From positions 1,472,155-1,536,154 of the forward strand of contig SCFE01000039.1 in the NCBI GenBank assembly GCA_004352715.1: 64,000 nt of DNA, given 5' to 3'. The number at the start of each line of letters is the position of its first letter. The first letter of the stretch is position 1. The DNA is from Hofstenia miamia (taxonomy: Eukaryota > Xenacoelomorpha > Acoela). Of the stretch, positions 1 through 11,400 are shown piece by piece. The notes beneath the pieces are model-generated. The model saw only the letters and a program-made list of their open reading frames with translations, made no database searches and was not told the DNA's origin. Position numbers and translations under genes: made by a program.

Positions 1-2439
1 GTATATTAACCTGATAAAATCATAGATAAATTTGTTTAATCGAATTAATTTTCTATAACATTCTTTATTGAATAAAAATTATGAATTATGCCAATTAATG
101 AGAGGCTTTCTAGTTTCGACCTTTATATTTTTTCTAAACCTTTTATCCTATTAAGGACGTTCTAAGTTATTTTAATTTAGTTTAGCCTTGATCAATTGAG
201 GAAGAAATGGGTTAATAGTTTATCTTTTTTTAAGTTTTCACACGTTTTCATGACGAAATATCAAATTAATAGCTATATTGATTTAAGCTGTGTTTCTCTT
301 TGCAGATTTTAGAAACACAACTTATTGAGAGGGCTTTATCAAATCATACATGTACAAATGTAACCAACACTCTAATGTTATAATCAATGCACTTTCATTT
401 GTCTCTATAATTCGTTTGAGTACTCGCACCTTGGTTCCTAAAACAGTCCAAATGATTGCCAAGGGAAACCACGGCCTTAGTATTTCATTATTAGTAAAAA
501 TATTTTTATGAGTTACCCTTTGTAAATTTCAATTGCATTATCAGTGTAGCATGCACATCTTACCCTTGACTGTTACTCATCGTAAATTCCAATAATTCAA
601 ATTGCTGCTTGAAATGTTTGGTTAATTTAAAATCATTGAAAATTTTATTCGTAAAGATATTAGTTTTCAATTCAATCGTGTAAAGTAATTTCCGTTTTTA
701 AATTGTTTAATTGCAACATTGTGAACATCTATGCAATATAATTTACAACATTGCATATCAGAAACACTGCCATTGATCATCCTTGCGGAATGAATCGTGC
801 ATTGAATGTATCTTAGTACATTCATTGTGAATATGTACTTGGCAGATGTAGATGCAGAGGGGTATGGGATCGGGACATTTCTAAAATAAGAAAAGTTCAT
901 TATAATGGTGCAGTCAACGTTTTTTAGTACCCAATTATAAGCTTAGTATTTTATCTTATATTAAGACTCCTAAAAATAATCCAAAATTCTCTACTGGCAC
1001 TTGACAGCTTGAAAATTTTTTATATAAAATGTGCAATTTTTCTTAATCGTCGTTGATCGGAAGAATCCTTAGTTTGAATTTAATTTTACTTGGAATTACC
1101 TATTTTCTTATTAGATAACCCCTACTGATTGAGGTGCAGGTTAAAAATAATCCTATTGCAGTTATGATCGTGTAGGATTGATATATTGTGGGTTTGCTTA
1201 CCGAATTTGTTGAGGAATATCAATTCTCAATACGCTTAGCCTAGAACAATATTGAATGAATAATCTACACACGCTTAAAACCCAACTCTGTCAATATCTG
1301 ATTAATTAGATAATGTAAAAGGAGCTTGTTCAATGTTCAGTGAAAAGCAATCTAGGTGAAATTTTAGTTGTAAGCCATTTATTGATGAATTGCTGAGAAG
1401 AGGCGATCAGAGATAAACAAGGGCCAATAATGTAATTGGAAGTTTTGTCCTACACTGGAAACCTGGTACTTAACTCCAATCCGGCCCGCTCATTTAAATT
1501 AACGGCGCCAATAATTCGCTCCATTAATGCAATCCTTGTCAAAAACACTTCTTCAGTTTTCCCGTTTGCTAGAGCAATGTTAGCTATTTTGAAATTTACA
1601 ATTTAAGCCCAAAAATGGAAAATCTTAAATTGAATTTACCAAGTTATAAAAAACAAATGTAAAACTTACAACGGATATTTTATTTTTGATCAGATTTTTT
1701 ATAAGCTCTATGACATTCACTGAGGATTGATATACTGTGGGTTTGCTTACCGAATTTGTTAGTAGTCAAGACAGGCTTACTAAAATTTGGTATATTTTTG
1801 AATTAACTTTACCCTCTTCAGGTTCTTAAAATTGATTTTGGTTGGTTAAATCAAAAAAATTTTCAGGCAAATATTAAAAAAAGTTAAAAATGAAGGTCCT
1901 GAATTGCATTTTTAGATCTCTATTTATTCACGTGATCATGACGGAGCTGTACCCAGTCAAAAAATCTTTTAACTTGATAGAAGTTCTGCCTAAATCCCTC
2001 TCTGGGGAGACTTAAGAAGGCTAGGATTCTCCTACAAAATATTATGTAAAAAGGCTATTATATGGGAGTTGTCCAAGACCTACTATAATGACAGTAGGTA
2101 TTGGATTGGTCCACTGATATGTATATCGTTGTAGAAAGGCTTAGATGTTTTCTACGAAACAGCATTTTGTAAATTTGACGCAAATCCTGTAAAACTTTAT
2201 TTTTAGGAACAAACACGATGATGGATGCATGTGTGGATATAGACTGATGGCATCAGCAAAAATTACTATTTTATTCTGAAACTGATGTTCATTGTAGTTC
2301 CCGCTACATAATGTGAAATCTAATAAGGTATAATAACAGGCACATGCAAGTGCTAGGCTCCTATGGGACAATAAATACAGTTGGTAAGATGGATTATGCA
2401 TCGTCAGACAGAAAAATCCTATCTCTTGAGAAACCTGCT

Positions 2440-3127
2440 CAATATGGACATAGAAAATTAAATTGACAGTTATATCATAAAATATGCGTAAAAAATACCA
2501 TTCATGCCGATAAATCAATATTTATCCCATAAAAAGATTCAACTAATCGAATATGCTAGATTTTTTACAACAGTCATTACTCTAGTACATTGACGAAAAG
2601 TCACGAAGTTGTTGCATTGGAGAAATCTCTGAAATTTTTAACATGACATTGTACGAAACAAGCCATGGTAATCTACTAAATCACATTAAATATAGAATTT
2701 GATCTAAAAATCTTCGCCATCCCATATTATTAAGATTCAAGTCACGTTTGTCATAGACTACGCATTGTTTCTTTCTTTAACAACAATATGGACATAGAAA
2801 ATTAAATTGACAGTTATAACATAAAATATGCGTAAAAAATACCATTTATGCCGATAAATCAATATTTATTCCGTAAAAAGATTCAACTAATCGAATATGC
2901 TAGATTTTTTACAACAGTCATTATTCTAGTACATTGACGAAAAGTCACCAAGTTGTTGCATTGGAGAAATCTCTGAAATTTTTAACATGACATTGTACGA
3001 TAACAGATCATGGTAATCTACTAAATCACTTTAAATATAGAATTTGATCTAAAAATCTTCGTCATCCCATATTATTAAGATTCAAGTCACGTTTGTCATA
3101 GACTACGCATTGTTTCTTTCTTTAACA
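2440..3127. repeat. 344-bp tandem duplication, two copies
   Basis: Copy 1 is about 2440-2783 and copy 2 about 2784-3127. Both run from CAATATGGACATAG to GTTTCTTTCTTTAAC with a few substitutions (for example CACGAAG versus CACCAAG). No N separates them, so this may be a genuine tandem duplication. Confidence 0.85.
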
Positions 3128-3169
3128 CAATACAGCTTTACGACACCAAATTTTAAACGTGCGCGTACA

Positions 3170-4137
3170 TTAAAGTAGCGCACAACTTTTTGGGTAATTA
3201 TAAAGTTCACAGCAAAAATATTTTGCGTACCCACTTCCAACTTTGCGGGTAATTATAAAGTTCACAGCAAAAATATTTGCGTACACACAACTTTGCGCAC
3301 AACTTTTTAGTTGAATTATATGTATTGCAATTTTTATTAATTAAATTTACCAGTAAATTACACTACAACCCATTCAATGAAGCAGCACTCTGTAGGAAAA
3401 AGACAGTTTTGAAAGCACCTTGTGCTTTTTATAACATTTGCAGTATATAAACGATTTTAAAAAATCGATTAATATTTGTCTAAACCACATTAATTGTATA
3501 TTATTAGCAAGTTATTGCTATTTGAAAATTTAAACTAAAGTAATTAGATGTTTAATTGCAGCATGCAATTTGTTATTTATGTTATTAAATATTAGAAATC
3601 ACTACATTTAATAGGCATTACGTATTACCACATGTGTTCTACGTANTATATGGACGAAAGTTAAAATATGGCCATTATGGACTGCTAAAAAATTTCGCCT
3701 TACCATATATGGCCATACCATTAACGGCACTCCTGATTCTTACTATATTCTAAAAGTAAACAATGAGTAATTCAAACTATGCGTCAGAGGGAACGTTGTG
3801 CGAATGCGCCAAACCCTGCATACAAGAATAAATGAATATTACAATTATTGAAACACAGGAAGATTATGGGATGCAAAAGTAAAAAATATTTTAAAAAAAT
3901 TAATAACACTAATTTTAAAATTGTTATTATAATATAATAATTATATCATCTGTTAATTTATTTCAATAATTTTCTTCATTTCTAATAATATTTTTATTAA
4001 AGAAAAGTAGTTTGTTACAAAATTTAAATTGTGCACTCCTCAGAAATAGATTATTGAATTAAAAGTTCACAACAAAGTTGGAATCGCGTACACACTTACA
4101 ACTTTTCTTGTGCGCAAAGTTGTGCACGCTACTTTAG
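3170..4137. mobile_element. candidate TIR DNA element (non-autonomous)
   Basis: The left end TTAAAGTAGCGCACAACTTT is answered at the right end by AAAGTTGTGCACGCTACTTT, about 20-bp imperfect inverted repeats. Further inside, TTCACAGCAAA and GCGTACACAC motifs recur on the left as two about 55-bp subrepeats (3196-3290) and in inverted form on the right. There is no transposase ORF. A central part (3555-3670) resembles 22770-22880. One N at 3646. Confidence 0.5.
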
Positions 4138-4502
4138 TTGCTATCACTTTCTCATGAATTATTATTAAAAATATCAATTATCACTTTTCTTAATTACCCG
4201 CCAAATTTCTAAGGTATTCAACCGATTGCATTAATCCAATCAGATTAATAAACTGAGGCTTTGAGCGCGAACATCAAAGCAATTTTCTAAGATTTGTTGA
4301 CGTAAAGTTTGTAGCCATGAATGTGCAGTAATCCAGGGGTTTTATTTTCAATACTTGAAGTTTCCTCGTGTTGGCACCAGATGGTTACATTACATGCATT
4401 ATGCATGATGCATGTAAAAATGACAGAATGTTCTTTTGTTTTATTCACCATTTCTGCATGTAAATAGTTATGTTGATATTATCCAACTGAATTTAAAATG
4501 TT

Positions 4503-4731
4503 GAGGCCACAGTTAGACTAGTGATTGTTTCAAAAGTGATCTATCACATTTGAACGACTTGCATGTCTAATGACACGAGATAATTAGCGACGTGACGATC
4601 ACAAGGAAATCGAACGCGCCCGATTTCTTCGTGATCGTGACATCTCTAATTATCTCGGGTGGTTAGACATGCAATTCTTTCAAATATGACAAATCACTTT
4701 TTAACCAATCACTAGTCTAACCGTGGCCTAA
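4503..4731. repeat. long palindrome (foldback/MITE-like)
   Basis: The whole 229-bp unit folds on itself around 4617. The left arm begins GAGGCCACAGTTAGACTAGT; the right arm ends ACTAGTCTAACCGTGGCC. The inner arms also pair (GAGATAATTAG with CTAATTATCTC; GATTTC with GAAATC). It is probably a MITE made mostly of terminal inverted repeats. Confidence 0.75.
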
Positions 4732-6479
4732 GAAAATTTTAGTTTTTTCTAAATCTTAACGTTGAAGTGCATTCCTTCGAAGTATAATAAAGGAATACTA
4801 GAGATGTTCTATTTTTTGAGTCTTAAACAAATCCATTAAGAAATAGCAAACCGAATCTACTTTTCTTTTACTTTTATTTTCAATACACTATTTATCGTAT
4901 TTGAACAATCCAATTTCTTAAATCAAAGATTTATTATTAATGTTTTTAATGATTAATCATCAAATCAATTACTAAATGATATTTATTGAAGTATATTGTC
5001 ATCAACATGCACCTAAGAGAAATAATTGTACTGTATTTTAAATGATAACTAAAAATACGAAAATTGCAGAAGAATTAATTATATGCAATCAATCAATTTT
5101 GTAAAAAATAATGATTACCACCTTTTGTAATAACTGACGATGAGTGCAGACACTCGAAACATGTCCTAAAATATATATTTCTAACTTTTTATTATATATA
5201 TATATATATATATATAATGTAAAGCTTGCAATTATTGATACCATTAATTCAAATATGTAGACGTTTGAATTCAGTATAGCGTGATATTTTGCCGGAAGTT
5301 CAAACTATGCATCATCTCCATCACATTAAATCATTTCATAATAACTCTAATGTGCAGGCGGAATGACATCTTAAGAATGTATGAGAATTAAGCCAATAAT
5401 TTGTCATTTTTAAAATCATTTGAAATTCACTTTTCTAGTTGTTATACAGTATGAAAAAATATGTATGCATCATCCCTATTTTCAAAAAAAATGTTTTAAT
5501 TCCGGCTCCCATAAGCCACAACCTGAGTGTTAAAAATTTCCTTGTAACCATGAAATACATATTAGGAGTTTGTTTACCTGCTATGATATCACAGTTCCTT
5601 CAACATGTTTTGAAAATTGTTATAGAAATAGTTTATCATTATATAAAAAGAGCCTTAAAGGAAATCATAATTATTATTTATGCATCTATTGTAGCATATT
5701 TAAAATGAATTTATTGAAAATATTGTCTGTTGAATTGTTATTGGAAAATACATGGTGCTAATCGGCGATTTTGATTATAAATAACATGCTTCTATAGGGA
5801 AACTAATGAAACAAAGTCAGTTCAATTTGCTTCATTTTGTATAACATCGCTTAGATAAAAGAAATTTCCTCGCTTTCAAAAGCCTTCAAACATGGAAACA
5901 GTCGTTTACCATTTCCTTCTAACAAAATTTCTAAATATAATATTCTGTTGATACACCTTATTTTTATGACATGAAATTTACATGATAGTTCCGGAGTTAT
6001 ACCTGTAGAAGGAAAAAATTGCCACACCTGAAAATTTGAATTGCGATGAAATGTTTATACTATTTAGAGAAAGATTGTAACTGATGTGACTAAATTGGCA
6101 AAAGCATATATTCACGGTAATGCAAAAGTATATTTATTTAAGTTCAAAAATTTCAACCATAGGTAAGTATCATCATAGGAATAAAACAAATCCACAAGTT
6201 AGATAAATCATCTTATTTTACAAATAGATCAAAATTCATTAATATGTAAATTAGTTCGATCACCAACTACATGCATTTATTGACTTTTTATTTTAAATAG
6301 GCAATTTAAACGGCTAAAGTGGCTAAATACTTTTTAAATCAATTAATATTTACATTGTAATTTAAGTTCTTTGCAAATGACTTCACTGATGTCATTCAAT
6401 TTAAATTCATGTATTTCCTTAGAGCTAGTAATTGATTAAACGGCAAAGATTCATCAATGAATTTCAAATTAAATAATGA

Positions 6480-6611
6480 AATTTCTCTCAACATAATTTA
6501 TCGAGCGCCGCTTGTTAATAACTTAAAATCAACTCTAGCGGCCAATTTGTGAACTCGGTATTTAATAGCTATTTTGTTGTTAAAAGTGCCATTATATTCA
6601 ATACGCTCAAG
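6480..6611 (+). promoter_or_regulatory. candidate 5' flank/5' UTR of unc5
   Basis: The 130 bases before the signal-peptide ATG are slightly richer in GC (CGAGCGCCGC near 6503, CTAGCGGCC near 6535) than the surrounding AT-rich DNA. The ATG context is CAAGATGG, with a purine at -3 and G at +4, which favours this start. No convincing TATA box or initiator could be assigned. Upstream non-coding exons cannot be excluded. Confidence 0.3.
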
Positions 6612-6684
6612 ATGGGATTGTATAGGTTTCAATATTTTTTATTCGTTACCACGTTTATGCCATTTATTAAGTCTGCATCTTCAG
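6612..6684 (+). CDS. unc5: unc5 exon 1: signal peptide
   Basis: ATG at 6612 opens 24 codons: a short basic start (MGLYR), a hydrophobic core (FQYFLFVTTFMPFI) and a small-residue cleavage region (KSASS). It ends in a strong donor, TCAG|GTATGT, after one base of the next codon (phase 1). Phase 1 is the usual exit from a signal-peptide exon in Ig-family receptors and fits both candidate next exons. Too short to appear as a long ORF. The link to unc5 is inferred from phase, strand and the lack of any other candidate 5' exon. Confidence 0.6.
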
Positions 6685-7740
6685 GTATGTTTCTTATTTA
6701 ATTCTAAATGCATTTTTACTAATTTAATATATAATTGAACTTTATTAATTATTAAAGTGTGTCCAATTCTATTCTGCAAGCTTTCCTAGTAGAATAATTG
6801 AGGTGGTAAACAGAGGCTCATTACTATGACATAAATGTTTAAATAGATCTAAACTTGCAATGGAGCTTTTGCAAGGTCTAGCATAAATTTGTTAAGGGTT
6901 TTTGATCAAAATGAAATTGTACCTGTTCTTTCAGATGCATAACATATAACTACAAATGTTTATTGTAAAATAATTCTACCATTTTTCACGGATTTCCATT
7001 TAATTTCAGTTTGAATTGAGCATTTGCGGGATGCCAATTACAATGTCCGGTCTGAAAATTGGTTCTTAATTATAAGCTTTATAAACAAATCTATAGTGGA
7101 AATGGGAAGCCGACTTTTGAACAACCCTTAACTTACCAAACAAGTATCATTAGAGTATTTCCAAATAATTTAATAAATCCTTAAGAGTGGAAGTGATTTC
7201 ACTTTCACATTTTAAATGTTCACTATTTAGTCTCAACAAAACACAGTTTTGGTGAACTGAACTATAAAATTTAGTTGGATTCCTCAATTGAATTATTAAA
7301 ATATTTTTATTCAATGCTTTTATGAATTTCATGCCTTACTTTCAGTGCTCCAAAGGACGTTAAATTATAGTATTTAAAAAGTATTCCACTTAAATTATTT
7401 ACTCTCATTGCATTATTATGTAGATTGGTGTGAGATATGACTGTGTTCATATGTCTGTGTACATGTACATTAAGACCTTGCAAGTACTCATCATTTAGAT
7501 TAGCTTTAATGATAGGTATATTTTTCAATTTTTGCCTATATTTCGAACAATCCATCGGTCTTTCACTATTTAGCTGAAATTTTATTTATCACATGCTGTA
7601 TTTCTGTCTTACATTTATATAGGGTAAAAAAGTTATATCTAGCTTAGCCTAACGACAAAAATATGTCAAAGTCGAACTGGACTCGAGCCTAAAAAGTCAA
7701 TTTGCAGGAACAGAGTATACATACACATATGTAATATACA

Positions 7741-7783
<43 letters not shown>

Positions 7784-8407
7784 CCTTACATGTTCTTAAG
7801 TTGAATGACATTCATTGGTGCAGATTAGTATTTGATATTTAAATCTGTAAGGTTTAAAAGCATTTTTTGCAAGTCCATGTGAAAGACAATTATCCTACGT
7901 CATCCTTTAGGCGTGATACATTACGCAATAATGTCAACAATTCGTTTTATTTTTAGAAATTGTTTTTATTTAAGGAAAACTCGCTGTTATCTTATGAATG
8001 TGAAACGTAATTGTCAGGAAAACTTTTCTTTGAGGAACTTTTTTAAAGTGCAACGATAGACACTGTTTTATCTTTCATGCGTTCAAAATACGAATTATAA
8101 ATAAAAAAATGACTTTGTGCTTTGGAAACGATTTAAAAGCGATTTAATAGGATGCTCATTAATTTTTATCGAAACTTTAAATGCAATCATATTCTAGGAT
8201 TCCAGAAAATTTTTAATGTAGTTTTCAATATTTTATTGTATGCGAAACGTTTATAACTGCTAAAGCTGAATGATCTCTTTATGTGTTCATCCAGCGTCAG
8301 GGAATATCAAATTCGAAAACATCGCTAAAAATGTGTGTTTTAGCATGTTTTTCTCCTTATAAGAATACGTTTATTATTATTATTATTTATTTAGAGCAAT
8401 GAATTTG

Positions 8408-8460
<53 letters not shown>

Positions 8461-11400
8461 NNNNNNNNNNNNNNNNNNNNNNNNNNNNNNNNNNNNNNNN
8501 NNNNNNNNNNNNNNNNNNNNNNNNNNNNNNNNNNNNNNNNNNNNNNNNNNNNNNNNNNNNNNNNNNNNNNNNNNNNNNNNNNNNNNNNNNNNNNNNNNNN
8601 NNNNNNNNNNNNNNNNNNNNNNNNNNNNNNNNNNNNNNNNNNNNNNNNNNNNNNNNNNNNNNNNNNNNNNNNNNNNNNNNNNNNNNNNNNNNNNNNNNNN
8701 NNNNNNNNNNNNNNNNNNNNNNNNNNNNNNNNNNNNNNNNNNNNNNNNNNNNNNNNNNNNNNNNNNNNNNNNNNNNNNNNNNNNNNNNNNNNTATATATA
8801 TATAGCGTGCCCTGACCTAATCATGCTATCCTAAGCAAATGTAAAATTCTCAAAGCTTTTGGAAATAATGAATATCCCTCCGAATTTCTTGTATTAGAAA
8901 AAATCTGTCTAAAATAAGCATCTTGAAAAAAACCTCTCATTGCAGCAAAGTTAACTGTTGGAATTTGGCAAATTTAGAATTATTTATACTTTTCTGTTCT
9001 ATTAAAAGAAAACTATAATTTAGAATAATGTTAATATGTGCTAATATCTAAACTTGTTGCTTTTTTCATTAAAACTGTCACCGTTTATAACGACGATTTA
9101 TATTTTTTCATGAATGATTTCATCATAACTACCAGCTCAATTTCTCCGTTAAGTTTGCTTAATTTCCATTTCCTAGAACTCGTATTTGTGAGCAGTCGTT
9201 ATTGCAGCTCCTCGATTTTCTCTAGCAGCTATAATTATAATTAGGCACTGCAAACACTTCCAATCAAGCCAATTAATTGCTTGCTGATGACTTAATACGT
9301 AGCGATTAACGTTTCCATCACGAAGCAATTATATTCTCATTCGTAACCTGATAATCTCCCAGGACACCTTGAATTACTACAGTATATTGAAGCGTTGAGA
9401 TCGTCGAGCAACTTACAACACACTAAGAGGCGAAAACGTTGCATTTTTTATTCATCTTTGATGTCAATATTAGCATATATTTTCTACATGCGCATTCAAG
9501 AGCTGACTTAACACCTCGTTGACAGCAATTTTGTCTTTGCTAAGATTTCTGTTCACTTGTATTGAATGTAATAATTATAATGCAAATGCCGTGACAGCTA
9601 AAAATCACTCTTCTATTCTAAGTACATTCATTGAAGTTGCTTGTGGCATAAATGTAAGCCAGTAGCGTAGACAGAATAAAAAATCAAGAGGGGCAGAATC
9701 ATTTCCTGGAGGGGCAATAAACTGAATTAATTAAAATTTTGAAAAAAAGTGCAGTACATTATTCAGTTTTGTAAATATTTAGTATATATTATGTATGTGA
9801 GGCTTGATTTTTGATTTTAAGCAAAAATTTGCTCTTAATTTAATAGTAGCGTAATTGTACAAGAAAGAGCTTTCAAAAATATTTATAAAGAATTGCTTAA
9901 CAGTAAAAAATCATTTAAGGCCCTCGAGGCGCCGAAGTTTGGAACAAAAAATTTTCACAATTTCTTCTCTGTCTAACTCCTTTGTGAGTTCTTTTTTGAA
10001 AGGAAGAAGGGCTAGATGTTTTAAACGATTTGTTGCCATCGATTTTCGAAATTCCGTCAATACACGGTTTACAGTGCTAAAAAGTCTCTATGAGCTTGTC
10101 TGCTACTAACTGTTTCATCCACTAAAATTATGCCCGCTCCCACATTTCTTATATAAATGTAACAGCATGAACTGCTTGATGCAAAATAACGAATAATAAT
10201 GATGTTGATTTGGCGGGTAAATAAATATTAGTAATGTTAAAAATCTAGCCAATCAGTGGTTAATTGTAATTCGTAATCATTCACTTGTTATAATTCCTTC
10301 ATGTTTAAATACCGGTATTCGAGTGTAGAAATAAATTCAAGCCCAATTCAGGTTAAATTTAACGTGTAGCGGAATTCTTGTTAATTGCATATTAAATTTG
10401 ATTTGAAAGTTATTTAAATAGGGCCATTGACCATTTATTTATCTTTTAACTAAACAATATTAATAGTAATAGGTTCAAGGCTTGTCATATATATATATAT
10501 ATGATCGCTTTATTATCATTTTTTAAATTTATATGAACTATTGTGGCGACTTATCAGTCACAAAATTATATTATGTCTGGTAGATGTGGATCCGAGCATC
10601 TGGACTAACTTCCACCGCTGAGCCCAAGTCGAAATAACAATAGAAAACACCAGTCAAGGAACAACCGAAACGTACTTGCAACCTTGGACCTATATATGCA
10701 TAGCTGACAGTAAATCACATGAAAATTGGGTCGTTTTTTCTTGTTGTCAATATTAGGAATTCTAGTTGAAAAATCGTGCAATATAATTTTGCACCAAACA
10801 CTTTGGAATGACCTTTAATTCGTTTGACGCTCGCAATTTCATGGCATTCATCATTTGGATATAATGAACAACTGAAATATTAGATAAGATAGTATATGAT
10901 GTTGATGATAATGCGCGTGCTGTTTAGGTTTTTCTTTTGTCATGCTAGATTTAAATGGTGGTCTTTCGAATTCCTATATTAATGTATAGTGCATGTATAA
11001 TAAGATCTGACAGCTCATGTTTACAAACATTGTGATTTATTTGCAGTGTCTAAAAGAACACAGGATTAAGTTAATGTAAACTTCAAAATTACTTGTTCTT
11101 TGGAAATCGCTCATAATATTCAACTGGGTCTTTTCCTTGTTAACAAATCCCACCATCCCACCATATTACTCACTAATTGCGCGAGAGTATCAATTACCGA
11201 TAACAACTGATAATATCACATTTGTAATTCAAGCTATTAAAATTATTGTATTTCAAACAATTTTACCATGAAGAATATATANCAAGAAAGAGCTTTCAAA
11301 AATATTTATAAAGAATTGCTTAACAGTAAAAAATCATTTAAGGCCCTCGAGGCGCCGAAGTTTGGAACAAAAAATTTTCACAATTTCTTCTCTGTCTAAC

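Larger units (their letters stand above)
1..6611. other. 5' non-coding region
   Basis: No supported coding sequence; the few open frames (667-900, 2141-2518, 5439-5708) are AT-driven. It holds a 38-bp sequence present twice (1174-1211 and 1723-1760, one mismatch), a 344-bp tandem duplication, a TIR element and a palindrome, each listed separately, plus an AT repeat at 5192-5216. Confidence 0.7.

Noticed and set aside
3196-3290. Direct repeats that might be taken for a CRISPR-like array
   Set aside because: Only two units of about 55 bp, inside a TIR element of a eukaryotic genome.
9855-10109. 84-codon plus-strand frame
   Set aside because: It is the antisense shadow of the hAT transposase fragment on the minus strand.
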